From the NCBI GenBank assembly GCA_018968885.1, contig JAGWZK010000002.1:124001-188000 (forward strand): 64,000 bases of DNA, given 5' to 3'. This DNA is from Planctomycetota bacterium. Its GTDB lineage: Bacteria; Planctomycetota; Phycisphaerae; Phycisphaerales; UBA1924. This document shows positions 9,211-18,669 of the stretch, piece by piece (the stretch's first letter is position 1; each line of letters starts with the position of its first letter). The position numbers and the translations under genes are program-made. The notes below the pieces were generated by a model. It did not search any database. It was not told the origin of the DNA and saw only the letters and a program-made list of their open reading frames with translations.

Positions 9211-11355
9211 ATGAACAAGCACATTCTCACTTTGCGCGGGGCTGCGCTTTCTCACGCGCGGCCTGATCTCTTCGAAGCTCTTGAAATCCGCCAACTCTTC
9301 GCCCCCGCCATCCTCAGTCACAGCGTCTCTCCCTCCGTCGTCACTCCCGGCGACAGCGTCACCATCTCCGTCCTCCCCGCTTCCGCTGATCCCGTCCGCG
9401 CGGTCACCTTCTTCCGCGATATCGACGGCAACGGACGCTGGACCCCCAACACCGATATCGATCTTGGCGCGGTCTTCACGCCAACCGGCAGCTTCTACAA
9501 CAAGACCGTCGCCACCGATCTCACCTGGCCCCGCGATACACGCATCTGCGCCGACGTCGTCGACGCCAACGGCGCGTGGTGCGCTGCCCCCTCCTCCCGC
9601 AATCTCACCGTCAACCGACTCCCCACCATCTCCGTCCTCAACGTCAACCCCGCCGCCAACATTCCGCGCGGCAGCAACATCACCGTCTCCGTCACCGCCC
9701 GCGACGATGCCGCCGTCACCGGCGCCTCACTCTTCTTGGATATCAACAACGACGGCTACTGGACTCCCGGCACCGACACCTCCCTGGGCGACATCTTCAA
9801 CGGCACCCCCAGTGGCAACAACACCATCTTCACCAAGGTCATCACCACCAACACTGCCTGGCCCACCTCTGTCTCCCTCTGTGCTGATGTCCGCGACAGC
9901 AACGGCCGCTGGGCCCTCATTCCTGTCTCACAATCCATCACCACCCGCGCCATCAACCCCCTCACCGCACGCGTCACCAGCATCAGTGGCGACGCCGAAT
10001 CGAGCGCTGGCGGCACTCGCAATCGTGAACTGACCGTGACCGTCACCGGCGACACCGCTGTCCGCGCCGCCACCGCCTTCCTCGATTTTGACAACAACGG
10101 GCGCTGGACGCCCAACACCGACATCTCCCTGGGCACCATCTTCGGCTACCCCAATGGTGGCGACTACAACTTCAACATTCCCGCCACGCAAGACCTCCGC
10201 GGCGCGGACTCCATCCCCGTCGTCGCCGATGCCGTGGATGTGCTGGGCACTTGGACCACCAACACCGTCCAGTACACCCTCTTCGACGTCGGACACATTC
10301 AGATCACCCGCTTCACCGCCTTCAGTGGCCCGCCGACTTCCTACCGCTTTGTCGTCGATACCGATTCTCCCACCGGCTTCAATGCCGTCGCCGCCGTCCG
10401 CGTCTTCATCGACACGAACAACAACAAACTCGCCGACACCAGCGACATCTTCATCGCCTCCAGCGCCACCCCCACCGTCGCCACCGGCAATCAGCGCCGC
10501 TTTGAATTTACCGGCACCTACACCGGTACCGCGCCCGCGCGCTTTGCTGTCTCCGCTGTCTATGCCCTCTCCACCAGCATGGCCGACAACGTCGCCAACA
10601 CCCGCATCCGCTTCTCACCCATCTATGCCGATCAGGCCAACCGACCCAGCATCGATTCCATTCAGATGACCTTCCTCGATCAGGTCTCACCACCCGTCTC
10701 CGGCGCGCTGCGCAAGGGCGCTCGCATCGAGATGATCGCCGACTACTCCTCCCCCCTAGGTGCTGATCTCGTCACCTTCTTCATCGATCGCGATTTCGAC
10801 GGCCTGTGGAGCCCCGGTACTGACATCGACCTGGGCTTTGTCGCTCAAGCCGGCCAGACCTCCGGCAGCGTCTCTCGCATCGTCACACTTCCCGAGATCA
10901 ATCTCCCCTTCATCGCCATCGCCGCATCCATTCGCGATCGATCCGGCCGTGGCAACGACGCCTGGTCCGCCCCCGCCTCTCCCATCACCGACCGCTTCTA
11001 CAAAGCACCCGTCATCAGCAACGTCGCCAACATGACCATCGCGCAAGGAACCAATCTCACCTTCACCATGGACATCGCCGATAGCGACGGCATCCGCGCT
11101 GCCAACGCCTTCATCGATATCGGCAACAATGGTGGTCCCGATACGAACGATCGCATCGGTTACGCCGGTCTGCAAACCGGCTCCATCTACAGCGGCCGCT
11201 GGATCACCACCATCACCACCTCAGACCTCGCCGCTGGCACCTACACCCTCGTCCTCGCCGCCGGCGACCGTTACACAGGCAGCCCCAACCGCCCCGGTGG
11301 CACCCAGTTCGGCCTCTGGTCACAGCGCGTCTTTGTCACCCTGACGATCACCTGA
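9211..11355 (+). CDS. Surface protein built from six DxDxDGxW-type beta-sandwich repeats
   Basis: The 714-aa protein begins with a planctomycete extracellular-type N-terminus (FEALEIRQLFAP, about residues 25-36) instead of a classic signal peptide. The rest consists of about six units of roughly 100 residues. Each holds an acidic, probably calcium-binding turn: FFRDIDGNGRWTPNTDIDLG, then LFLDINNDGYWTPGTDTSLG, AFLDFDNNGRWTPNTDISLG, VFIDTNNNKLADTSDIFIAS, FFIDRDFDGLWSPGTDIDLG and AFIDIGNNGGPDTNDRIG. The turns are embedded in Ig-like beta sequence. There is no dockerin tail, unlike the other secreted proteins here, and no enzyme motif. The start at 9211 is fixed by the promoter immediately upstream. 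A structural or adhesive surface role is inferred. Confidence 0.85.
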   Translation: MNKHILTLRGAALSHARPDLFEALEIRQLFAPAILSHSVSPSVVTPGDSVTISVLPASADPVRAVTFFRDIDGNGRWTPNTDIDLGAVFTPTGSFYNKTVATDLTWPRDTRICADVVDANGAWCAAPSSRNLTVNRLPTISVLNVNPAANIPRGSNITVSVTARDDAAVTGASLFLDINNDGYWTPGTDTSLGDIFNGTPSGNNTIFTKVITTNTAWPTSVSLCADVRDSNGRWALIPVSQSITTRAINPLTARVTSISGDAESSAGGTRNRELTVTVTGDTAVRAATAFLDFDNNGRWTPNTDISLGTIFGYPNGGDYNFNIPATQDLRGADSIPVVADAVDVLGTWTTNTVQYTLFDVGHIQITRFTAFSGPPTSYRFVVDTDSPTGFNAVAAVRVFIDTNNNKLADTSDIFIASSATPTVATGNQRRFEFTGTYTGTAPARFAVSAVYALSTSMADNVANTRIRFSPIYADQANRPSIDSIQMTFLDQVSPPVSGALRKGARIEMIADYSSPLGADLVTFFIDRDFDGLWSPGTDIDLGFVAQAGQTSGSVSRIVTLPEINLPFIAIAASIRDRSGRGNDAWSAPASPITDRFYKAPVISNVANMTIAQGTNLTFTMDIADSDGIRAANAFIDIGNNGGPDTNDRIGYAGLQTGSIYSGRWITTITTSDLAAGTYTLVLAAGDRYTGSPNRPGGTQFGLWSQRVFVTLTIT

Positions 11356-11508
11356 ATCGTGCCCCCAATCTGAAACCTCTCCCCCGAACCATGAATCTGG
11401 GGCATCTTTCACATTTTTCATCCACTTTCCGCTGCTCACCCCGATCCGCGTCGTTGGTAAAGTGTCGCAGAAACTCAACCCTGCGCCTTTCCACGGAGTA
11501 CACCCCCA

Positions 11509-12018
11509 ATGACCATGCCCGCGACCACTCCAGTTCCTTCTCGCCTGCGCACGCTGCTGCTCCTCTCCGGTGTCGCCGCCAGCGTCCTCGCCGGTTGCCT
11601 CATCGTCTCCCGTGCTGCCGCCCAGAGCGCCGCTTCTGCGGCACAAACCGCAGCAACTCAGGCCGCCGCAACTCAGGCCGCAGCAGCACGGGCCGCCGCT
11701 CAAGATGAAGAGGCCGCGCGCAAGGCCGCCAGTTCACCCCCGGCATGGATCAGCACGCAACCCGCCACCGGCTCATGGCTCGCCGATGCCGCGCCCACCC
11801 AAGACTGGCTCATCGGCCCTCGACCCGATCCCGACTGGCTCACTACATCCTCACGCGATTTCTCCATCGCCTCCGACGACGATTTCGACCATCTCATGGC
11901 ACTTCTCCCCAAAGCCGAATCTCGCGGCAGCATCCGCATCAATGGCAAAGTTATCCTCCCCTGGGACCTCCCCTCCATCGAGGCCATGCACGAATCAACT
12001 CCCGACGATCCCCGCTGA
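11509..12018 (+). CDS. Small exported or lipid-anchored protein of unknown function
   Basis: The 169-aa protein starts with a basic stretch and a hydrophobic helix (LRTLLLLSGVAASVLAGC). It may be a lipoprotein (LAGC, Cys about 30) or have a signal peptide cleaved later at RAAA|Q. An Ala/Gln-rich segment of heptad-like character (about residues 38-70) follows, then a Trp-rich segment with two ...DWL... repeats, and a C-terminus carrying GSIRINGKVILPWDLPS. No known domain is recognised. A GGAG lies about 10 bases before the ATG. The gene is followed 123 bp later by the SpoIIE-type phosphatase on the same strand. Confidence 0.7.
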   Translation: MTMPATTPVPSRLRTLLLLSGVAASVLAGCLIVSRAAAQSAASAAQTAATQAAATQAAAARAAAQDEEAARKAASSPPAWISTQPATGSWLADAAPTQDWLIGPRPDPDWLTTSSRDFSIASDDDFDHLMALLPKAESRGSIRINGKVILPWDLPSIEAMHESTPDDPR

Positions 12019-12141
12019 GGCCCCTTCAATCCCACAAGCAACCAGCAACCACGTGACCGGAAGCCACCCGTCGGAATCTATCCTCTCGGAGTCACAGCGT
12101 CGTGGCTGCTTCGGAGCCCGTTCCGCCTGAGAGGGTCATGC

Positions 12142-13509
12142 ATGGCGACCAGCGATCCCAATCCACTCCCATCTTCAGCATCCCCCGCCCCTGCCATCGC
12201 ATCTGCCAGCGCCGTTCACGAATACTCCTCCTGGCCAAAACGCGATTGGCGCAACGAACTCTCTCTGGTCGTGGACCTGATGAAAGATGTCAGTCGCCAG
12301 ACCGAACCTCAGGAATTGGTCCGCATTTACGGCGAGGGCATCGAGAAACTCATGCCCGAGCGCCACCTCCTCGCTCTCAGCCGGCGCGGACTTGAGGCAC
12401 CCTGGTACCGCATCACACGCTCCACCACCTGGAGTGAAGACATCAATCCATGGACGCAGAAAGACCGTCTTCCACTTTTGAAGGGGGGCTTTCTCGAGAC
12501 GCTCGCCTACAGCAGCGAACCGGTCATCATCGACGACCTGCAGGCCGATGTCCGATTGAATGACAAGGACCCGGCGTGGGAGTATCTCAAGGACCGCCGT
12601 TCCCTCATGACCATCCCTCAGTACGACAACGGCGAAGCCCTCAATGTCGCCGTGCTGATGTACGACCAGCCATACGCACTCGATCACAGCCGCATTCCCA
12701 ATATGGTGTGGCAGGGCAATCTCTTCGGCCGCACCACGCACACGCTCGTCCTGCGCAAAGAACTCACCGAGGCCTACGCCCGCATCGACCACGAACTCGA
12801 AGTCGTCGGCGAGATACAACGCAGTCTTCTCCCTAAAGAACTTCCCAGCTGTCGCGGCTTGGACCTCGCCGCCACTTATCACCCCAGCGCCCGCGCCGGT
12901 GGCGACTACTACGACCTCTTTCCCCTCGACGATGGTCGCCTCGGCCTGTTTATCGCCGACGTCTCCGGCCACGGCACACCCGCCGCAGTCATGATGGCCA
13001 TCACCCACGCCATCGCCCACAGCATGCCCGAATCCGAACTTCCCCCCGGCCAGATGCTCACACGCCTCAACTCTCTTCTTCTCAAGCATTACACCAACGG
13101 TGGCGGCAGCTTCGTCACCGCCTTCTACGGCGTCTTCGATCCGCGCACGCGCGAACTCGTCTACGCCTGCGCAGGCCACAACCCACCCCGCATCCGCCGC
13201 AGCGACAACGTCTTTCCCCTCGCCATGTCCAGCGGGCTGCCCTTGGGCGTGATGGAGATGGGTCCCTACACAGATTGCACGGTCAACCTTGAAAAAGGCG
13301 ACGTGGTCCTCCTCTACACCGACGGCATCACCGAGGCCTTTGCCGTAAATGGCGACATGTTCGGCGAAAAGCGGCTGGACGAAATCCTTGCCGTCAGCGG
13401 CAATCGCGCCCAGGTCATCGTCGACGCCATCGAAGCCAGCGTCAAACGCTTCGCCGCCGGCCGCGCTGCAGACGATGACCAGACCGTGCTCGCCGCTCGC
13501 GTCGAGTAA
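12142..13509 (+). CDS. GAF-like domain plus SpoIIE/PP2C serine phosphatase (RsbU type)
   Basis: The protein (455 aa) is a cytoplasmic PP2C-type serine phosphatase of the kind that controls anti-sigma/anti-anti-sigma partner switching. An N-terminal sensor region resembling GAF spans about residues 40-215. A short coiled linker (LRKELTEAYARIDHELEVVGEIQRSLLP) follows, then the catalytic domain with the metal-binding residues in GGDYYDLF, IADVSGHG, YTDGITEA and ADDDQT. No anti-sigma factor or STAS gene is seen nearby, so the target is unknown. The gene ends against a convergent dockerin gene. Confidence 0.9.
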   Translation: MATSDPNPLPSSASPAPAIASASAVHEYSSWPKRDWRNELSLVVDLMKDVSRQTEPQELVRIYGEGIEKLMPERHLLALSRRGLEAPWYRITRSTTWSEDINPWTQKDRLPLLKGGFLETLAYSSEPVIIDDLQADVRLNDKDPAWEYLKDRRSLMTIPQYDNGEALNVAVLMYDQPYALDHSRIPNMVWQGNLFGRTTHTLVLRKELTEAYARIDHELEVVGEIQRSLLPKELPSCRGLDLAATYHPSARAGGDYYDLFPLDDGRLGLFIADVSGHGTPAAVMMAITHAIAHSMPESELPPGQMLTRLNSLLLKHYTNGGGSFVTAFYGVFDPRTRELVYACAGHNPPRIRRSDNVFPLAMSSGLPLGVMEMGPYTDCTVNLEKGDVVLLYTDGITEAFAVNGDMFGEKRLDEILAVSGNRAQVIVDAIEASVKRFAAGRAADDDQTVLAARVE

Positions 13510-13510
13510 C

Positions 13511-14849
13511 TCAGCAATCCGAACTGAACGCCGCGACAAAGTCCAGGTAATCAAAGAAGTCGATCACCGTGTCGGCGTTGTAATCCGCGGTAGGCCCATT
13601 GGAAGAGAACTCCGCGACGAAATCAAGATAATCAAAGAAATCGACAATCCCGTCGTTGTTGAAGTCCGCCCCACAGCCGCGCATCGCCATGTGGTCAAAC
13701 ACATAACCGTCACCCGTCGTGCCAAATCTGAAGTTATTGAAGCGGATGCTCTCGATCCCCGCCACACCCGGCGTGATGATCTTGATGTATCCCTGTCGAC
13801 CCGCACCCGGAGACAGCGACGTGCGCTCAGAGAATGTCCCCACATCCCGGCCGTTAATCACCATCCGCGAGTTCCCCTCCATCTGCTGCACGCTCATCCC
13901 CAGCGTGTTCAATGGCGGATTGAACTGGAAGAAAATATCCCCCCAGTTGGTTCCGTCCTGATAGTTGTACGTCGTGTTGTTCCGCCCACTCACCACGCCG
14001 CGCACGCCATCCCACACTCCGCTGTCAAAGGCGTTGCCGAACGGATCGTCAGTGACCGGATTGAAAAGCGCAGGCAACGTGTTGGATGCCGCTGTGAATC
14101 CCGCTCGCGCTTCCCACCCCACCATCACCCTCGGATTCAGCGTCGCCGATTCAAACGTCTCGATCGCGGCTCGCTCCAAGCCAATCGTCGAATCAGGCGT
14201 CTGCCACACCGGGAATCCGGAAATCTCAATCTCAGGGCTCGGGACTTCAGAAAACGCCAGATAATCCATCACAAATCCATCACCACCCTGATTATCCAGC
14301 TTCAACGAAGAAATCGTGTCATTCCCCGTCGCCGATGATGATCGCATACCCGCCACGCGTGCTGCTTGTCGGCAATCCCGTGAGCGTTCCCAGGTCACCA
14401 ACGACCACACCGTTGATCGACAGTGGCGTATTCACATCTCGCTGATACATCGAAAACGCCACAACCTTCACCGGTGGCGAAAAGAACAACTCCACATCGC
14501 CCCAGTTGTTCCCATCATTGTAAAACCGCGTCTGATTCGTCCCCGTGTTGATCAACCCCGCCGTTCCTGTGTAATGCGAATTCAAAAACGCAGAACCAAA
14601 GTTATCCACGCTGGTCACATACACCGAAGGCAACGTGCTCGTCGGCCCATACGTCGTGTTCCCCGTCGTCACCTTCACCTGCAATCCCGCGGCAAGGTTC
14701 ACATCCTCGAAATCCTCGATCGTGCAATTCCCCACGCCCACGTTCTCACCCGTTAATCCCCAACGCTCCGCGCGGTAGTACCCATAGCGAAAATCCGCCT
14801 GCGCGCCCGCGGCAGCCAGTCCCAGCACGATCACAAAACAAGCCTTCAT
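13511..14849 (-). pseudogene. Secreted protein with duplicated sandwich domain and GC-type dockerin, frameshifted in a G4 tract
   Basis: Translation starts at the ATG at 14849 (AGGAGG 5 bases upstream; MKACFVIVLGLAAAGAQA signal peptide). It runs through a first domain and stops after IIIGDGE because of one extra G in 14324-14327. Dropping one G continues as GDGNDTISSLKLDNQGGDGF in the long downstream frame and gives 445 aa. The repair is supported by an internal duplication: the first domain (DFEDVNLAAG ... NNWGDVELFFSPP ... GYAIIIGD...GDGFVMDYLAFSEV) aligns motif by motif with the second (TFESATLNPR ... TNWGDIFFQFNPP ... GYIKIITPG...GDGYVFDHMAM). The tail carries two DFFDYLDFVA repeats ending SSDC. 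Its function is unknown. Confidence 0.82.
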
Positions 14850-14940
14850 CACACCCTCCTTGCCCTAATCTAGCACACCCTCTAAGCCATTCTGACACGA
14901 TTTGCCGTCCCATAAACACGCACGCCCACAGCTGCAAACC

Positions 14941-16752
14941 TCACCCGTCACGCACCACGCGCTCAGCCGTGCTCCTCTCGCGGCTTGCCGCCGTTGCCGA
15001 TGGATCGATCGTTCCATCAGCTGGCAAGAGCAACCTGAACGTCGTGCCACCCTCCTGCTCGCGCTCGCGCCGCTGGGCTGAAGGCCCCAATCCCGGCGTC
15101 CACCAATGCCCCTGCGACCACACCTCAATCCGCCCGCCATGGTCCTCCACCACGCGACGTGTCACCGCCAATCCCAATCCCGTCCCCTTCAATCCCTTCG
15201 TGCTGTTGAATGGTTCAAAGACCCATGCCTGCTTATCCGGCGAGATTCCCGGACCATTGTCCGAAATCAAAAGCTCCGCCACCGCCGTGCAACCCGGAAT
15301 CGCCGCCCCCGCCTTAGCACCCATCAGGTATCCCGCGCGAATGTTGATCACGCCCTTGGTCGCTTCCACCGCCTCCACCGCGTTCGTCACCAGATTCAAC
15401 AATGCCTGATGCATCAACCCAGCATCCAACGGAACCGGCGGCATGTCCTTATCGATTTCGACGAGCACCACAATCCGCCGCTGATTGCACGCCCCCTGCA
15501 CAAGCTCAATCGTCTCGTCGATCAGCGTTCCGACCTTCACCAGTTCCACTTCGATCTGCCTCTGGCTGGAAAACGCCAGCATGTTCAAGGACAGCGACAT
15601 GATTCGATCCAGATTGCGCTTCAGAATCTCCCAGCCACCCTTGGCGATCTTCAGATCATCGCGCTTCAACCCCATCTCGACGACATCCGCGCCGCCATGC
15701 AACCCCTGCAGAATGTTCTTGATGCTGTGCGACAGACCCGCGATCGTCTCGCCGATCGCCGCGAGGCGCTGGGCTTGCAACTGCTGCATGCCCAGTTCCT
15801 GATTCGCCAGCGCCAGCCCCGCGTGCTGACCGATCGCATTCAATAGCGCCAACTGCCCCGGTGTAAATGCATAATTCGCCAACGTCGTATCGATATACAC
15901 CGCGCCGAACATGCGATCTCGATACCTCACCGGCGCGCAGATCGCCGACCTGATCCGCATCTGCTGCACACTGTCACCCGCCGCGAACCGCGGATCATGC
16001 ATCGCGTTTGATGACAGAATCCCCTCGCTCGTGTTCACCACATGCTGCAAGATCGTCCTCGACACCGCGATCCGGGCATCGCCAGGATCCTTTGGCGGCA
16101 CGGCATACTTCACCGCCGCGACGTGATAACTTCCCAGACTCGGCTTGGATGCCGACCCCGCCGATGTCACGTTGTCCATCGTCACGATGAAGCCGCGTTC
16201 AGGCCTGAACTCTTCAAACACCACCTCAAGCACGCCCGCGAGCAGTTCGTCCCGATCCGTCACACCGCGCGTCAAAAGCGTCGTCAATCGATAGATCACG
16301 CGCAAGTGGTCAATCGCTGCGGCTCGCGGCTCCGCTGGTTCGGCCAGCACCACCGAATCCGACGAATCGATCACCGCCATCTCGGGCGCACGCAAACCCC
16401 TCTCCACCGTCGCATCGATCACCTTGTCACCGACAAGTTTCACCGTCTCCTGGTCCTTGGTCTCTGTCGCGCCAAAGACAAACAGGGTGCTGCCACACCT
16501 GATCTGATCGCCGGGGCGCAGGCGAGTGCGCTCACTCAGCCGCACACCATTCACCCATGTCCCATTCTGGCTGCCAAGATCGCGCAGATACCACAGCCCA
16601 TCGGCAGGTGTCAATTCCGCATGCCGCCGCGACACCGTGGTATCACTCATCGGCAATGCCTCGCTGGAACGCCCGATGAGCTGCGGCTCATGCGGGGGCA
16701 GCTCGAAACGCTTCCCTTTGTCAGGCCCCTGAATGACGGATAGAACAAGCAC
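14941..16752 (-). CDS. FHA-GAF sensor histidine kinase
   Basis: The 603-aa protein is a cytoplasmic two-component kinase. It has an N-terminal FHA phosphothreonine-binding domain (LIGRSSEALPMSD..VSRRH, LGSQNGTWVNG), a central GAF domain (about residues 160-330; SAICAPVRYRDRMFGAVYID) and a HisKA region with the phospho-acceptor His in LSHSIKNIL. The HATPase domain has the N box NLVTNAVEAVE, G1 DNGPGIS and G2 GTGLGLAV. The GTG at 16752, just before LSVIQGPDKGKRF, is chosen because longer in-frame starts (up to 16872) would overlap the divergent DinB gene at 16817. FHA fused to a histidine kinase suggests crosstalk with Ser/Thr kinases. No response regulator is adjacent. Confidence 0.9.
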   Translation of the reverse strand: MLVLSVIQGPDKGKRFELPPHEPQLIGRSSEALPMSDTTVSRRHAELTPADGLWYLRDLGSQNGTWVNGVRLSERTRLRPGDQIRCGSTLFVFGATETKDQETVKLVGDKVIDATVERGLRAPEMAVIDSSDSVVLAEPAEPRAAAIDHLRVIYRLTTLLTRGVTDRDELLAGVLEVVFEEFRPERGFIVTMDNVTSAGSASKPSLGSYHVAAVKYAVPPKDPGDARIAVSRTILQHVVNTSEGILSSNAMHDPRFAAGDSVQQMRIRSAICAPVRYRDRMFGAVYIDTTLANYAFTPGQLALLNAIGQHAGLALANQELGMQQLQAQRLAAIGETIAGLSHSIKNILQGLHGGADVVEMGLKRDDLKIAKGGWEILKRNLDRIMSLSLNMLAFSSQRQIEVELVKVGTLIDETIELVQGACNQRRIVVLVEIDKDMPPVPLDAGLMHQALLNLVTNAVEAVEATKGVINIRAGYLMGAKAGAAIPGCTAVAELLISDNGPGISPDKQAWVFEPFNSTKGLKGTGLGLAVTRRVVEDHGGRIEVWSQGHWWTPGLGPSAQRREREQEGGTTFRLLLPADGTIDPSATAASRERSTAERVVRDG

Positions 16753-16816
16753 GCAAAAGAGTACGGATGAGACTCCCTGCGGGATGCGGCAGGACATCCA
16801 CCCCATAACATGCCGC

Positions 16817-17350
16817 ATGGCAAGCCCCACCCCCGCTCCTCTCTCTCCCACCGAACTCTCTTCGCTCATCACGCGTTACGAATCTCTCGCCGGTCTGGCT
16901 CACGCCTTCCTGGCTGATCTCACACCCGCGCAACTCCTCGCCCGCCCCGCCGATGGCTCATGGACCATCCACGAGAATGTCATCCACCTCTGGGATAGCG
17001 ATGTCCAAGGCAGCGACCGCATGAAGCGCGTCGCCAGCATGGAGACTCCCCTGCTCATGAATTACGATGAGACCTCCTTCGTCCGCGCCCTTTCCTATCA
17101 CGCTCAATCCGCCACTCTTGCCGCCGATGGTTTTGCAATCAATCGCCAACTCACCGCCCAGTTCCTGCGCGGGCTTGCGCCAGAGTCCTTCGCCCGTCAC
17201 GGTGTCCATTCTCTCACGGGTGTGAAAACTCTTGTGATGTTGGTGAGCGGCTACATCGGGCATGTCGAACACCACGCGGCGGTGGTAAGTCGCAAACGCG
17301 TGGCGCTTGGTGCAAAGCCGCTGGATCAAATGTGGTTGAAGCAGGGCTGA
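16817..17350 (+). CDS. DinB-family protein
   Basis: The 177-aa protein has the four-helix DinB/YfiT layout with metal-binding His positions: WTIHENVIHLWD (about residue 50) and GHVEHHA near the C-terminus. Family members are metal-dependent thiol transferases or uncharacterised stress proteins, and the exact activity cannot be assigned. The ATG at 16817 (MASPTPAPLS) is preferred over a longer frame beginning at 16733, which runs into the divergent kinase. A hairpin array begins 8 bp after the stop. Confidence 0.82.
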   Translation: MASPTPAPLSPTELSSLITRYESLAGLAHAFLADLTPAQLLARPADGSWTIHENVIHLWDSDVQGSDRMKRVASMETPLLMNYDETSFVRALSYHAQSATLAADGFAINRQLTAQFLRGLAPESFARHGVHSLTGVKTLVMLVSGYIGHVEHHAAVVSRKRVALGAKPLDQMWLKQG

Positions 17351-17357
17351 ATGTCCC

Positions 17358-17560
17358 CGCCGCAACGCGGCGACAGTGACGAGCCCGGGGTGTAACCCCG
17401 GGTAGAGAGCCCCACCCACTTCTCTCTTCTCCGCTCCTATGAGCACCGAAGAAGAGGCACATACCGGCACTGAGTGTCGCCGCGTCGCGGCTCCGTTCAT
17501 TTCAACACCTCCTTTCCCGGGACTCACGTCCCGGGCTCATCACGGGCGGCCCTTGGGGCC
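17358..17560. repeat. Array of five short perfect hairpins in the gap after the DinB gene
   Basis: The 301-bp gap 17351-17651 holds no convincing gene but has five perfect stem-loops: CGCCGC-AAC-GCGGCG (17358-17372), CCCGGGGT-GTA-ACCCCGGG (17384-17402), GCCGC-GTC-GCGGC (17479-17491), CCCGGGAC-TCAC-GTCCCGGG (17516-17535) and GGCCC-TTG-GGGCC (17548-17560). The loops are 3-4 bases and no T-tract follows any of them. Confidence 0.8.
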
Positions 17561-17651
17561 TGTTGTATCCCGCCGCGACGGAGCGAGAGTGAGAAGGCCG
17601 GGTTTGCGGAGCGAGGAAGAAGGGAAATAGGTCGGATAGGACGAATGAGAC

Positions 17652-18442
17652 TTATGGGCGCAGTGAGTTCGGTGCGTCGGAAGAACTTTGGACATTGGAT
17701 GATGTTGGTGGAGTGGTGGTCGGAGAGTTGGGTGCTGCAATGTCTGCCTCATGATCGAGGAGAGCGGAGAGGATTTCGGCAACCTCGGCGGGGGAGAAGG
17801 CGGGTTTGCGAGAATTGCGGTTGAGGCGTGAGGCATGCTTGGCACGAGATGTGCCAGCGGAAGCGGATTCAGTGGAGTCGGTGGAGTTGGTTGCTGAAGT
17901 TGATCCGGCATCCGCAGCGGCAGAGTCGTTTTCGAGTTTGGTGTTCGAGTCGAGTTCGCTGGCGCTGGTGGTATTGGTGGCGTTGGTGCGAGAGCGGCGC
18001 GGCGGAGCGGGTGGAGGAGAGAGTTTGAGGAGCGTGCGCGCGAGAAGGCGCGTCTCGCGAATGAGGGTTTCTGTGTGTTTGGCGAAACGTTCGGCGGCCT
18101 GAGGATCATCGGGATTTTCGGGACATGTGTCGAAGTGATGGATCATGGAGGCGGCGACGGCGAGAGCGCGCGAGAGGGACTTTTTGGCGATGAAGTGTGC
18201 CTCTTTGTCGGCGTTGGCAGACAGGGCGTTGTGCAATTGGTTGATGTACTGGATGGCACGATCGATGTCGGGCCGGCTGACCCAATCGAGGAGATCGAGG
18301 ATGGAAGTTTGGGCGGGATGAAAAGGACTTTGCTTGTTGAGCAGAGCTTGGATGTTGTACCGCTCGGTTTGCAGAAGCTCGAGGAGAGCGCGGTCCTGCC
18401 GATCTAGTGGAGGGCATTGGACGGATTTTGTGTGGTATTCAT
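17652..18442 (-). CDS. Unrecognised helical protein, probably frameshifted near its start
   Basis: The long minus-strand frame encodes a helix-rich segment (RALLELLQTERYNIQALLNK to about LLARTLLKLSPPP) and then a Ser/Thr/Ala-rich tail ending NSLRP. No family is recognised. The coding frame has no reasonable start: its open stretch continues antisense to holA. The ATG at 18442 starts MNTTQNPSNAL and then hits a TAG. Adding one C to the CCC run at 18412-18414 makes it continue as NAPPLDRQDRALLELL, giving about 263 aa. TTGTGG-N17-TATTCT ends 6 bases before this ATG, which supports it as the true, leaderless start. Whether the missing base is real or an assembly error is open. A DNA-binding or flagellar-chaperone role would be guesswork. 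Confidence 0.5.
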
Positions 18443-18477
18443 GAACACAGAATAGGGATTTGTGCGGTGCACCACAA
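18443..18477 (-). promoter_or_regulatory. Promoter TTGTGG-N17-TATTCT upstream of the unrecognised gene
   Basis: On the minus strand TTGTGG (18477-18472) and TATTCT (18454-18449) are 17 bp apart. Six bases then lead to ATG 18442, so the transcript would start at the initiation codon. Confidence 0.5.
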
Positions 18478-18669
18478 GAGGGTTGAGCGGTTTTTGTTCG
18501 GAATTGTTGCAAGTTACGGATTGGCAGGTGTTTAGGCGATCCAAAACAGGGTGAACTGGAAGGAAGTTCGTTCGAGACAGGTCTTGGCGTGGGCTCGCAA
18601 GTCCTTCTGGTGGCTTTGCATCGCGTTTGAAATAGCCCCTGGAGCGAGTGGTCTCTGCTACCTTTGGCC

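Noticed and set aside
17358-17560. CRISPR array
   Set aside because: The hairpins differ from each other, spacing is irregular, there are no constant repeats, and no cas genes are in the window.
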